The position numbers and the translations under genes are program-made. The notes below the pieces were generated by a model that worked only from the letters and a program-made list of their open reading frames with translations, did no database searches and was not told the DNA's origin. Of a stretch of DNA of 64,000 nt, positions 32,895-44,575 are shown piece after piece. The DNA comes from JAWKOK01 sp963698255 (GTDB lineage: Bacteria > Chloroflexota > Anaerolineae > Caldilineales > Caldilineaceae): contig CAVOQD010000019.1 in assembly GCA_963698255.1 (NCBI GenBank), positions 1-64,000 of the forward strand, given 5' to 3'. How positions within the stretch are numbered: the first letter of the stretch is position 1; each line of letters opens with the position of its first letter.

Positions 32895-34567
32895 ATGTCC
32901 AGCCTACCCAATGATCCCGACCTCATCCTCACCAATGCCAAAGTCTACACCGTCAACGAAGGCCAGCCGCTGGCCCAGGCCGTCGCCATTCGCAAACATC
33001 GTTTCGTCGCCGTAGGTTCACAGGCCGAGATCCTGCCTCTGGCCGGCGACGCCACGACCATCATCGACCTGGACGGCAAGCTGATGCTGCCCGGCATCTG
33101 CGACGCCCACATCCACTTCTACGAGTGGAGCCTGAGCCTGCAAGAGGTGCAGCTTGCCGGCACGCGCAGCAAGGCCGAGATGATGGAACGCATCGCCGAA
33201 CGCGCGGCTCAACCGATCCCGGAATCGGCAGCCGGCCAATGGATCACCGGGCGCGGCTGGAACGAGAGCCGCTGGGGCGAGACCGACTTTCCCACCGCGG
33301 CCGATGTCGACGCGGTCACCGGTCCCGACCGGCCTGCGCTCTTCTGGCGCGCCGACATGCACGGGGCCGTGGCCAACAGCGCCGCGCTGCGCATGGCCGG
33401 CATCACGGCGGCGACACAAGATCCCGACGGCGGTCTCATCGACCGGGATGAGGCGGGCAATCCCACCGGCGTGCTGCGCGAGTTGGCCATTGCGCTGGTG
33501 GCCGATCTGCATTCCCAAACCGGACGGCCCCGAACTGGAGCGCGCCCTGCATCCAGGGCATGGAGACGCTGCACAGCCTGGGCATCACCGCCATCCACGA
33601 CCAGCGCATGAAGGATCAGGACGACGGGCCGCGCATGTTGGCCGCCTACCGGCGGCTGCGCGAGCAGGGCCGGCTGAAGCTGCGCGTCAACTGCAACATC
33701 GCCGCCCACGACCTGCCGCACCTGGCCGGGCTGGGCCTGCGCAGCGGCTTCGGCGACGATTACCTGCGCCTGGGCCATGTCAAGCTCTTCACCGACGGCA
33801 GCCTGGGCACGCGCACGGCCTGGCTGCTGGAGCCGTTTGAAGCGCTGGAACCGGACGAGCCGGACAACTACGGCGTTTGCGTGACGCCGCCGGCGCAGAT
33901 GGCGCGCGAATTTCGCCAGGCCACCGAACTGGGCTTTCCCATCAGCGTGCACGCCATCGGCGACCGGGCCAACCGCGTCGTGCTCGACATTTTTGAGGAA
34001 TTGGCCGATGCCGGGCTTCAGCCGCCCCTGCCCCACCGCATCGAGCACGTCCAGATCATCGATCCGGTCGATCTGCCGCGGCTGGCCCAACTGGGCATCA
34101 CGGCCAGCGTCCAGCCCATCCACGCCACCGACGACATCGACACCGCCGATCGCTTCATGGGACCGCGTGGCGCTCACATGTACAACTTTCGCACGCTGCT
34201 CGATCTCGGCACGCTGTCGGCCTACGGCAGCGACGCGCCCGTGGCCGACGTCAGCCCCTACGCGGGCATGCACGCCGCGGTCACGCGCCAACGCCCGGAG
34301 CGCATGGACCAGCCGGCCTGGTATGCAGACGAGTGCATCTCGATGGAGCAGGCCATTCTTGGCTACACGAAAGCGGGGCCAGAGGCGGCAGGCTGGCAGT
34401 CGATCATCGGCAGCATCGAGCCGGGCAAGCGCGCCGACCTGGTCGTGCTGGACCGCGATCTGCTGGCATTGGCAGCAGACGGCATCAACGGCGACGAGAT
34501 CGCCGCAACCCAGGTCGAGATGACCATCTTTGACGGTGAGATCGTCTACACGAGAGCGGATGGGTAG
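32895..34567 (+). CDS. Amidohydrolase family 3 (YtcJ-like) metal-dependent hydrolase
   Basis: About 555 residues. It opens with the small beta domain DLILTNAKVYTVNEGQPLAQ and the metal ligands in LPGICDAHIHFYEW. Further ligands are seen in FPISVHAIGDRANR and LPHRIEHVQIID, and the catalytic Asp in AYGSDAPVADVSPYAGMH. It ends with the typical SIEPGKRADLVVLDRDLL and a final beta strand. YtcJ-like enzymes hydrolyse N-acyl or amide bonds in the cytosol; the substrate is unknown. Start ATG at 32895. Frameshifts near 33530 and 33555 split the gene. It is flanked on both sides by CGACATAAATGTCG palindromes. Confidence 0.8.
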
Positions 34568-34615
34568 ATCGATCTGTACCACGACATTGGTTACGATAGT
34601 ACGGCCATGGAATCG

Positions 34616-34675
34616 AGCACGACATTTATGTCGTAGTATTCACTGCAGTGATACTACGACATAAATTCGTGCTAC
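34616..34675. repeat. Palindromic repeat, CGACATAAATGTCG family (copy 3)
   Basis: AGCACGACATTTATGTCGTA is mirrored by a right arm that lacks one base (ATAAATTCGTGCTAC). The centre, AGTATTCACTGCAGTGATACT, is also self-complementary. Confidence 0.75.
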
Positions 34676-34737
34676 ATGTAGCACCTCTATACCAGCGTAC
34701 ATCTTATGATCGTTGGCGTATCCTACACCGGCATCGG

Positions 34738-34757
34738 CCACGACATAAATGTCGTGG
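34738..34757. repeat. Half unit of the CGACATAAATGTCG family (copy 4)
   Basis: A single perfect palindromic arm, CCACGACATAAATGTCGTGG, without a partner. It lies about 110 bases upstream of the flavoenzyme start. Confidence 0.7.
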
Positions 34758-34864
34758 TACAAAAGCTGTAACCTTTGGCGCCATCGCTCATCCAAAGAGT
34801 ATACGATTCACCGGACACTCAACGCCGGCCATCATCGCCCGGCGTCAACCGAAAGGCATCAACC

Positions 34865-36267
34865 ATGCAAACCATCGTCATCATCGGCGGCGACGCAGCC
34901 GGCATGAGCGCCGCCAGCAAGATCAAACGAGAGCTGAAGGACGCGGAGGTGATCGTCTACGAACGGGGCGAGCACATCAGCTTCTCGGCCTGCGGCATGC
35001 CCTATTGGATCGGCGGCACGCTTGAATCGGACGACGATCTGCTGGTGCTCACGCCGGAGGTGGCGCGCAACAAACGCGGCATCGACGTGCGCATGCACCA
35101 CGAGGTCACGGCCATCAACCGCGCAGAGAAGACGCGTCGACGTCTCCAATCTGGATACCGGCGAAAGCGCCATCCAGCACTATGACAAATTGGTCATCGC
35201 CACCGGCGCGTCGGCCGTGCGTCCGCCCATCCCCGGCATGGATCTGCCCGGCGTCTTCACGCTGCGCGCCCTGGCCGACAGCCAGCGCATACACGCCTAC
35301 ATGGCCGAGACCGACCCGAAGACCGCCGTCGTCATCGGCGGCGGCTACATCGGCGTCGAGATGGCCGAGGCGCTGATCGACCGCGGGCTGGAGACACACA
35401 TGGTCGAGATGCTGCCCCAGATCATGCCCAATTTCGACGCCGACATGGTCGGCGAGGTGACCGATCATCTGGGCGAGAAGGGGGTCCAACTTCATCTGGG
35501 CGTCGCTTCAAAAGGCGTGACCGAAGCTGGGGGCAGGCTGGTCGTCGCGCTGGGTGACGGCAAGGAGATCGTGGCCGATCTGGTGCTGGTCTCGGTGGGC
35601 GTGCGGCCCAATTCTGAGCTGGCAGCCGATGCCGGGCTGGCGCTGGGCAAGAGCCGCGCCATCCGCGTCGACGACCACATGCGCACCGACGATCCGGACA
35701 TCTACGCGGCCGGCGACTGTGTCGAGCATCACCACATCGTGCTCGACGAGGACGTCTGGATTCCGCTGGCGCCGTCGGCCAACAAGGGCGGACGCATCGC
35801 CGGCGACAACATCTGCGGCAGCGAGACGGCCTTCCCCGGCATTCTGGGCACGGCCGTGGTCAAGGTCTTCGACTACACCATGTCCGTCACCGGGCTGACC
35901 GAACACGCGGCCGTAGCCAGCGGCAAATTCGGCGCAGACGGCGAGTTCGTGGGCGCGGCGGTCATCACGGCCTACGACAAGGCCCACTACTGGCCCGGCG
36001 CCGAGCAGATCAAGGACCAAACTGGTCATCGACAAACGGGATGGGAAAATCCTGGGCGGCCAACTGGCGGGCAAAGCCGGCGTCAACAAACGCATCGACA
36101 TCATCGCCACCGCCATCACCGCCGGGCTGACCGTCGACCAACTCGGCCTGCTCGATCTCTCCTACGCGCCGCCCTACTCGCCGGTCTACGATCCGGTGCA
36201 GGTCTGCGCGAATGTGGTGGGGAGGCAGGTGGGGACAGGGGGACAGGGGGACAGGGCGACAAGGTGA
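34865..36267 (+). CDS. FAD-dependent NAD(P)H oxidase / CoA-disulfide reductase-like flavoprotein
   Basis: About 467 residues. It has an N-terminal FAD fold (IVIIGGDAAGMSAASKIKRE), the redox-active Cys in ISFSACGMPYWIGG, the NAD(P)H fold AVVIGGGYIGVEMAEALIDR, the second FAD motif DIYAAGDCVEHH, and the dimer-interface end LDLSYAPPYSPVYDPV. The family reduces CoA disulfide or oxygen with NAD(P)H through a single Cys. Start ATG at 34865. Frameshifts lie near 35130 and 36020. The last residues (VGTGGQGDRATR) are encoded by a GGGGACA repeat and were probably added by it. Confidence 0.8.
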
Positions 36268-36352
36268 CGGTGTCGCCGTAGGCCCCGGCGCAAATCAAGA
36301 CTGCTCCGTCATTCACCCTGTCCCCTTGTCCCCCTGTCCCCTTGTCACCACC
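36226..36352. repeat. GGGGACA-type inverted repeat between convergent genes
   Basis: Runs of GGGGACAGGGGGACAGG on the left are mirrored by CCTGTCCCCTTGTCCCCCTG on the right. It overlaps the 3' end of the flavoenzyme gene and stops just before the end of the SDR gene. It could fold as a two-way terminator. Confidence 0.6.
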
Positions 36353-37050
36353 TCACCAAGGAAACTCGTGGCCGCGCCAGTGATAGAAGCGGCCGGTGTC
36401 CTCGATGCCGTGGGCATCGACCAGGGCCAGGGTCGCCCTGGCGGACTCGCGGGCGTCTGCCGGGCCGCCGCCGGATCGCCCTTGCCGCCAGGATGGTGCA
36501 TCAAGACGGTGATGCCCTGGGGCTGAAGCGCGCCGGCCAGTGTGCGGCTGAACATGTTGAGCGCGGCCTTGCTGGCACAGTAGCCGAAGACGCTGTCTGG
36601 CGCGTTATTGGTCGGATCGGTCTTGTACCAGAGCGATCCCCAGGATGACGAACTCATCATGATGCAAGGGTGGTCGCCTGCGGCCAGCAGCGGTACGCAG
36701 GCCCGGCTGAGCAACAGCGGCGCAATGGCATTGACCGCAAACTTGGCGCTCAGTTCTTCGGCATCCAGGCTCTCCAGATCGTCGCCGCCCATGCGCCCGG
36801 CATTGTTCAGCAACAGATCGAGCGCATCGGTCTCCGCCGAAACGTGGCGAACCAGGTCGTCGATCTGGCCTTCGTCCAGCAGATCGACTTCAAGAACCGT
36901 GCAGCGCTCGTTTTCGGCCAGTGCCATGAGTTCCGGCGCCGACGCTTGCCGACGGCAGGTCGCAAAGACACGGTCGCCCCGTGCCAGCGTCTCTTGGACC
37001 AGGGCGAGTCCATAGCCCCGGTTAGCGCCCGTGATCAGTACCCGTCGCAT
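36353..37050 (-). CDS. Short-chain dehydrogenase/reductase
   Basis: About 232 residues of a classical SDR. It has the NAD(P)-binding VLITGANRGYGLALVQE, the structural NNAG, and the catalytic Ser region IMMSSSSWGSLWYK followed by YCASKAALN (Tyr-x3-Lys). After a frameshift near 36470 the true C-terminus is ALVDAHGIEDTGRFYHWRGH followed by EFPW and a stop at 36353. A longer reading frame into the downstream repeat is an artefact. The cytosolic oxidoreductase substrate is unknown. Start ATG at 37050. Confidence 0.8.
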
Positions 37051-37093
37051 GATGACTCCTTTTGTGTAGATCAGGGAAGGTTTATTGAACGAT

Positions 37094-37195
37094 TCATGCC
37101 TTCAATTCACCGATCGGGATTTACCGGATTGCCGCGGATTTTTCTAAAAGAATCCGTGGTAATCCGCTGTATCCATGCAATCCGCGGTGAATTTC
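37094..37195. repeat. Degenerate palindrome, ATCCGCGG type
   Basis: TTCACCGATCGGGATTTACC at the left is loosely mirrored by AATCCGCGGTGAA at the right, with AATCCGTGG/CCGCGGATT pairs inside. It belongs to the same broad group as the repeats at 1742 and 49508. Confidence 0.5.
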
Positions 37196-37252
37196 TTGCG
37201 AGGCCGAATCGCTCATGATCTTTGTGACCGAAAACCTTGCCCTCGGTTCAGT

Positions 37253-37966
37253 TCAAATCTCGGTCGAGAAGACTTGGCTGGCAAAGGACGTAATCCGTTT
37301 GCCGCCGTTCTGGGCAATGGGCGGGCCGTGGCCGAAGACGACGACTTCGAACTCGTCGCCATGTTTTTTGGCCAACTTCCAGATGCTGCGCAGGGCGTTG
37401 TCCGGATCGGGCGTGAAGGCGGCGGGCGGGGGCGAAAGCTTGCCTTTGCGATTGGTGAGGGCATCGCCGGTGATCAGGATGCGCCGCTCCTTGTGCAGTA
37501 GCGAAATGTGGCCGGGCGTGTGGCCCGGCGTGTGGACGACGGTGAAGCCTTCGGGGGTCACCTGGCCGTCGACCATCAGTTCATCGGGCGTCACCGGCTG
37601 GATTCGGAAGCTGGGAAAGAGTCTGGCCAGTCCAAAGAGCGGACGCAAATAGAACTTGGCCGGAACTCGTCGCTCTGGATGCTCCAACAGATCTTTCTCC
37701 ACCGTGTGACAGGCGACACGTGCGCCGGTCGCGCGCTTGACATCGGCCAGCGCGCCGACATGGTCTACGTCGGCATGGGTGACGATCACGCGCCGCACCG
37801 TGTGCAGCGGCCAGCCATGATTGGTGACGGCGTCGAGCAACGCCTGTGCAGTGCCAGGCATGCCCACATCGATCAGGGTGACGCCTTCTTCCCATTCCCA
37901 CGCATAACAATGGACGAAATCACCGATCTCGTCGATCTCCCACAATCCCGGTACGATCTGTTTCAT
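37253..37966 (-). CDS. Metallo-beta-lactamase-fold hydrolase
   Basis: A clean 237-residue gene. The metal site reads VTHADVDHVGAL, with Asp in place of the second His of the usual H-x-H-x-D-H. It continues with HTPGHTPGHISLL, ITGDALTNRKG and a final His in VVVFGHGPPI. The N-terminus (IVPGLWEIDEIGDFVHCYAW) is typical of stand-alone MBL hydrolases of the glyoxalase II or lactonase group. The substrate is unknown. Start ATG at 37966. Confidence 0.85.
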   Translation of the reverse strand: MKQIVPGLWEIDEIGDFVHCYAWEWEEGVTLIDVGMPGTAQALLDAVTNHGWPLHTVRRVIVTHADVDHVGALADVKRATGARVACHTVEKDLLEHPERRVPAKFYLRPLFGLARLFPSFRIQPVTPDELMVDGQVTPEGFTVVHTPGHTPGHISLLHKERRILITGDALTNRKGKLSPPPAAFTPDPDNALRSIWKLAKKHGDEFEVVVFGHGPPIAQNGGKRITSFASQVFSTEI

Positions 37967-38010
37967 AGATTGTCCTGTATCCGATGTCCGGTGAATGAGC
38001 TCTAGTCACA

Positions 38011-38084
38011 AGAACCACGAAGTGACACAGCATTGTCACCACTGAATAGACAATTCGTGCAATTCGGTGAAATTCGTGGTTCTT
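38011..38084. repeat. Palindrome with AGAACCACGAA ends
   Basis: AGAACCACGAA at the left is mirrored by TTCGTGGTTCT at the right, with TTCGTGCAATTCGGTGAA between. It lies between the divergently placed MBL hydrolase start and the end of the lepB operon. Confidence 0.6.
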
Positions 38085-38103
38085 GCCGTGGACTCGGTGA
38101 TAG

Positions 38104-38397
38104 TTACCGACGTTGCGAGTAATATTCGCCCTTGATGCTGCCCAGGTGGCGCAGGCGCGCCCGCGGGTGATCGATGGCTTCGTAGAGTTCTTCGATGTCG
38201 AGGCCGGTGGCCTCGGCCATGCGCATCACCGTCTGAAATGAGTCAAACGTCATCTCGCGGACGCTCTCACGCTGTTCAGCCGAGAGTTTGAAGCCGATCC
38301 AGGTCAGTTCCGGTTGCTCCAACAAGTCAGTTCGACACTCTGCACAGCGCCACGCATGGCCCATCATGAGCGCAAAATCAGATACACGCCTGGCCAT
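38104..38397 (-). CDS. Small protein of 97 residues with a Cys-x2-Cys pair, function unknown
   Basis: MARRVSDFALMMGHAWRCAE is followed by CRTD, giving one C-x-x-C pair. The rest is helical (ESVREMTFDSFQTVMRMAEA, GLDIEELYEAIDHPRAR) and ends SIKGEYYSQRR. It could bind a metal or be a small regulator. The ATG overlaps the deoC stop (TGATG), so translation is probably coupled. It is the last gene of the lepB-deoC operon. No frameshift. Confidence 0.65.
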   Translation of the reverse strand: MARRVSDFALMMGHAWRCAECRTDLLEQPELTWIGFKLSAEQRESVREMTFDSFQTVMRMAEATGLDIEELYEAIDHPRARLRHLGSIKGEYYSQRR

Positions 38398-39220
38398 CAA
38401 TAGGCTTCCTCTGCCGGGGCCGATGCTGGTGTCGACGTTGATGTTTCGACGCACGGCCCGGACTCGCTCTGCATGATCTCGACGCCGGCGCTGGCGCCGA
38501 TGCGCGTGGCCCCGGCGGCCACCATATTGCGCACATCTTCGGCATCGCGCACGCCGCCGGCAGCTTTGACACCCAAGTCCGGGACCGACCACGGCGCGCA
38601 TCAGCGCCACATCGGGCAGCGTGGCCCCGCCGCTGCTGAAGCCGGTCGATGTCTTGACGAAATCGACACCCGCTGCCTTGGCCAACACACAACCGGCGAT
38701 CTTCTCTTCCGTCGTCAGCAGACAGGTCTCCAAAATCACCTTGACCAGGGCGCCGCTTGCGTGGGCCGCATCCACCACGCCGGCCATGTCAGCGTAGACA
38801 GTGGCGTAGTCGCCGTCCTTGAGTCGCCCGACGTTGATGACCATGTCCACTTCGGTGGCCCCGTCGGCGACAGCCTGTCCGGCCTCGAATGCCTTGACCG
38901 ACGGCAAAGTTGCGCCCAATGGAAAGCCGACGACGGTACAGACCTGAACCGAGCTGCCGGACAAGCGTTCGGCGCAGCGCGCGACCCAGGTCGGGTTGAC
39001 GCAGACGCTGGCGAACTCATATTGGCGCGCTTCGTCGCAGAGTCGGTCGATCTGGGCCGATGTCGTGTCCGGTTTGAGCGCGGTATGGTCGATGACAGCC
39101 GCAATTGCAGCCGGCGTCCATCTCGGCCGGCGCCGCAGGTTTGAAGTCGGCGTCATAGTGGGCGACGGCGACAGCCTCTGCAACGAGCAGTTCCAGTTCC
39201 TCGGCCCCTATCCTATCCAT
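38397..39220 (-). CDS. deoC: Deoxyribose-phosphate aldolase
   Basis: About 273 residues. The family core is clear: AVIDHTALKPDTTSAQID, VCVNPTWVARC, VGFPLGATLPSVKAFE, EVDMVINVGRLKDGDY, KVILETCLLTTEEK, then the Schiff-base Lys in VDFVKTSTGFSSGGAT and LGVKAAGGVRDAEDV. It cleaves 2-deoxyribose-5-phosphate to glyceraldehyde-3-phosphate and acetaldehyde in nucleoside breakdown. Start ATG at 39220, six bases after the lepB stop. Frameshifts lie near 39110 and 38585. A short Ser/Thr/Pro/Ala tail (TSTSTPASAPAEEAY) extends beyond the usual end. Confidence 0.9.
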
Positions 39221-39225
39221 AGTCC

Positions 39226-39906
39226 TTACTCCTGTTGTTCAAACGGCACGCCCGGTTCCAGCGGCAGGTGTCCGACCCGCCCCCACTCGCTGATGGGCCA
39301 TACCCGTACCCATGCCCGACCGATCAACAGATCCTCGTCCAATAGGCCAAAACTGCGGCTATCACGTGAGTTGGGCCGGTTGTCGCCCATGACAAAAAGA
39401 TGGTCGGGCTGACCACGATCGGATCCTGAATCGGCGCCAAGGTGGGGGCGTTGACGAAGGGTTCATCCAGATATTCGCCGTTGACATAGACTTCACCGTC
39501 AGCAAACTGAATCGTATCGCCCGGTATGCCGATGACACGCTTGATGTAGTCCTCGTCTTCATTGCCGGGGTTGCGAAAGACCACGACATCGCCCCGCTCC
39601 GGCTCGCCCAGCTTGTAGGCCAGCTTGTTGACCAGCACAAACTGTCCTTCAAAGAAATTGGGCTCCATCGAGTGGCTTTCGATACGATAGTTCTGAACGC
39701 CCTGGCGAATCACCAGAAAGATCACCAGCGACAATATGACCGTCTCCAACAGCTCGCGCACCAACGACCACCCTGTCGCGGCCGGTTGCTCATCCGACCG
39801 AGGCGGAACCAGCGACCTGCGCTGAGGTTGCCGCTTTCTCGTCCGTGAGCATAAATTCAGAAGGAACGGTCAGATCTTCGCTCACTTCTCTGGTCGATTC
39901 AGTCAT
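39226..39906 (-). CDS. lepB: Signal peptidase I
   Basis: About 226 residues. A single N-terminal membrane anchor (LLETVILSLVIFLVIRQGV) follows a cytosolic tail rich in Glu and Thr. The catalytic Ser is in RIESHSMEPNFFEGQ and the general-base Lys in DYIKRVIGIPGDTIQF. The conserved C-terminal MGDNRPNSRDSRSFG box is reached after a frameshift near 39415. A second frameshift near 39800 separates the N-terminal tail; I chose the ATG at 39906. It cleaves signal peptides outside the membrane, in keeping with the many secreted proteins of this window. Confidence 0.9.
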
Positions 39907-39976
39907 ACAAAAAACTCCATCTCCGCCGCCCATGTAGACCCGCAGGCACGACGCCGACAACTGCACAAGTCTTCTC

Positions 39977-40064
39977 AATTATCCCAAGCGTCCAATTATC
40001 CCAAATTATCCCAGGAATCAAGATATCCCAATTTATCCCAAATAGATATCCCAAATAACCCAAA
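39977..40064. repeat. Seven irregular copies of an ATTATCCCAA motif
   Basis: ATTATCCCAA and variants (TTTATCCCAA, ATATCCCAA, ATAACCCAA) recur about seven times at spacings of 8-20 bases. The cluster lies directly downstream of the AlbA/Schlafen-type regulator gene and upstream of lepB. It is AT-rich in a GC-rich region. Confidence 0.7.
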
Positions 40065-40069
40065 TTGCG

Positions 40070-41451
<1,382 letters not shown>

Positions 41452-41508
41452 GGCTTTCTACACATCCCAGCCCGGTCGGAAGCCAACACCCCCAAACCGG
41501 CAACATTT

Positions 41509-44271
41509 CTACGCCTCGCCATCTGCTGCATCGTCAGCCGTGACATCGCCATCATCGGCCATCTCCCATGCCTCGCCTGCATCTACGTAATCCGCAGCAT
41601 CTTCAGCTTCCAAAGCCGAATCGCCGGCCATCACGGGGATCGCTTGGCCCGGCGCTACGCCGCCCGGATGCTCATCGGTGCTGTCAACACCCCGATCCAG
41701 ATCCTCGGCGGTAAGCACGGCGACGGCCGCAACCGTGTCGCCCTTGCCGCAGATTGACCACACGCACGCCGCGCGTCGATCGCCCCATCTGGCTGATGCC
41801 GGCGACCGAGGTGCGCAGCACAATGCCCTTGCTGGTGATGATCGTGATCTGATCGGTCTCTTCGACCACCCTGGCCGAGACGATCGGGCCGATCTCTTGC
41901 CAGGCGACGGTGATCCGTGGTCCACACGCCCTGGGTGTAGCGACCCTTGGGGCTGTATTCATCCAGCAGCACCCGCTTGCCCCAGCCGCCCTCATGCAGC
42001 ACAAAGAGTCGAACTGCCTTCCTTGACGACCTCAAGCCCGATCGACCTGATCGTCGTCCAGCAGCCGAATGGCCATGACGCCGGCCGCCGTGCGCCCCAT
42101 GGGACGCACATGCCTTTCGTGGAAGCGCAGCGCCTTGCCGTTGCGGGTGACGACGACGAAGTCCTCATCGCCCGAGGTCAGGCGCGCCCAATCCAGCGAG
42201 TCGTCGTCGTCCAGGTTCATGGCGATGAGGCCGCTGGTGCGCACGTTGTTGAAGGCGCTCAGTTCCATGCGTTTGATGCGACCCTTGCGCGTGATGAGCG
42301 TCACGTAGTCGGCGTGATCGAAGTCCGGCACCACCAGCATGGTCGTGACGCGTCTCGTCGGGCATGAGCGACAGGATATTGGCGATGTGCGCCCCGCGCG
42401 CCGTGCGGCTGCCCTCGGGCAGTTCATAGACCCGGCTGCTGTAGACGCGGCCCTTGTCGGTGAAGAAGAGGATATGGTCCAGCGTGCGGGCAAAGAGCAG
42501 ATTCGATCACCTCATCTTCCTGGCGGGTGGTCATGCCCTTGACGCCGCGGCCGCCACGGCCCTGCTCGCGGAACGTCGGAGGCCGACATGCGCTTGATGT
42601 AGGAGCCGGCGCTGTAGCTGATCAGCACATTGTCCTGCGCGATCAGATCTTCTTCGTTGAAGTCGCCGCTGGCGCCGACGGCGATCATGCTGCGGCGTTC
42701 GTCGCCGAACTTCTCCTTGAGCATCAGAATATCATCACGGACCAGCGCCCGGATCTTGTCGGGATGGGCCAGCAGATCTTCACAGATAGGCGATGCGCGC
42801 CATGATCTCCTGATATTCATCCTCGATGCGCTGCCGTTCCAGCGCGGCCAGGCGTCGCAGCTGCATGTCCAGGATCGCCTGGGCCTGAACCTGCGAGAGG
42901 CCAAAGCGCTCCATCAGCGCCGTGCGTGCAGCGTCGGCGCTGTCGCTCTGGCGAATGGTGCGGATCACCTCGTCCAGGAATTCCAGCGCAATGCGCAGCC
43001 CTTCGAGAATGTGGGCGCGTTCGCGGGCCTTGCCCAGCTGATATTCGGTGCGCCGGGTCAGCACCTCGACGCGATGCTCGATGTAGATGATCAGCGCGCG
43101 ACGCAGGCTCAGCGTGACCGGCTGGCCATTGTCCAGCGCCAGCATGTTGACGCCGAAGGAGGACTGCAAGCGCGGTGGACTTGAAGAGCTGGTTGCGCAC
43201 CTTCTTGGGCGCCGCGCCCCGCTTCAGCTCGATGACGATGCGCATGCCGGTGCGGTCGCTCTCGTCGCGCAGGTCGCTGATCTGATCCAGACGCCCGCCG
43301 CGCACCAGCTCGGCAATGCGCTCGATCAGCGTGGTCTTGTTGACCTGATAGGGGATCTCGGTGACGATGATCGCGGAAGCGGCCGTTGCTGGATCTCTTC
43401 GATCTCGGTCTTGGCGCGCACGACGCACCTTGCCACGCCCGGTGGCAAAGGCCTGGCGAATGCCTTCGGTGCCCAGAATGATGCCGCCGGTGGGGAAGTC
43501 CGGCCCTTTGACGAACTCCATGAGTTCATCCAGGCCGATCTCGTCGTGCCGCTCCCAGTTGTCGATCATGAAGATGACGGCGTCGGCGATCTCGCTCAGG
43601 TTGTGGGGCGGAATGTTGGTGGCCATGCCCACGGCGATGCCGCTGGTGCCGTTGACCAGCAGATTGGGCACCATGCCGGGCAGCACCGTCGGTTCCTGCA
43701 AGCTGTCATCGAAGTTGGTGGCCCAGTCCACCGTGTCCATGTCGATGTCTTGCAGCATGAAGGCGGCAATCGGCGCCAGGCGGGCCTCGGTGTAACGCAT
43801 GGCCGCCGGGCTGTCGCCGTCGATGGAACCGAAGTTGCCCTGGCCGTCGACCAGCGGATAGCGCAGGCTGAAGTCCTGCGCCATACGCGCCATGGCGTCA
43901 TAGACCGCGGTGTCGCCATGGGGATGATACTTACCCAGCACTTCACCGACGATACGCGCGCTCTTTTTGTAGCTGGTGTTGGGCTGAAGGCCCATGTCGT
44001 GCATGGCGTAGAGAATGCGGCGATGGACCGGCTTCAGGCCGTCGCGCGCATCGGGCAGCGCACGGGCCACGATCACGCTCATGGCGTAGTCGAGATAGCT
44101 GGAACGCATCTCGTCTTCGATGGAAATCGGACGGATATTGCCGGCGTTGTTGATGCCGGCTCCGCCACCGTTCAGATCACCGGTCAGCTCACCGTTCACC
44201 GGGGCGATCCCATTCTCACTGCCGTCCTCGGCGGAACTCAGCTCGCCGCCATTGGTCAGATTGTCATCCAT
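41509..44271 (-). CDS. gyrA: DNA gyrase subunit A
   Basis: About 920 residues. After a 50-residue Gly/Asn/Asp-rich extension the core begins RPISIEDEMRSSYLDYAMSV. The quinolone-resistance region reads KYHPHGDTAVYDAMARMAQ, with Thr at the position of E. coli Ser83 and Asp at that of Asp87. The catalytic Tyr is in AAMRYTEARLAPIA. The C-terminal domain holds a gyrase box (QGRGGRGVKGM), which favours GyrA over ParC, and an acidic tail. It supercoils DNA together with GyrB, which is not in the window. At least seven frameshifts occur. The ATG at 44271 starts the acidic extension. Confidence 0.9.
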
Positions 44272-44306
44272 TCAAACACTCCCGCTAATTTCGCCAGTTC
44301 ACGAAT

Positions 44307-44419
44307 TGTCATTCTGTTCGCAGAGCGGTTGCAGGGCGACAACGGGTCAGCGCAACCACCTACAGCCGAATGGAATGCCGACAAAGGCTTGTCCTGAGTA
44401 CAATCAAAGGAATCTCACT
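44307..44419. repeat. Degenerate copy of the TCATTCTGAGC palindrome family
   Basis: TGTCATTCTGTTCGCAGAGC and, further on, GGCTTGTCCTGAGTACAATC and AAAGGAATCTCAC repeat the wording of the better preserved copies at 45653-45783 and 61360-61464. It lies in the gyrA leader region. Confidence 0.5.
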
Positions 44420-44467
44420 TCGCCGCAAAACGGAAACCACCGAATTTCAGTCGCTCAACAGTATAGA

Positions 44468-44497
44468 ATTATACCCGAAATCCGGGATTTTTGCGAA
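44468..44497 (-). promoter_or_regulatory. Probable gyrA promoter
   Basis: On the minus strand: TTCGCA, an 18-base spacer and a perfect TATAAT. It gives a leader of about 190 bases before the gyrA ATG. Confidence 0.55.
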
Positions 44498-44575
44498 CCA
44501 CTGGACAGGAGAACCGAACATTTGTCCCGGCGGCAAAAACGCATGGCGAGTGTTTGGCCGCACGCTGATAGACCG

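Noticed and set aside
36313..36352. A longer SDR C-terminus running into the GGGGACA repeat
   Set aside because: After correcting the frameshift near 36470 the SDR ends at 36353 with a natural-looking C-terminus.
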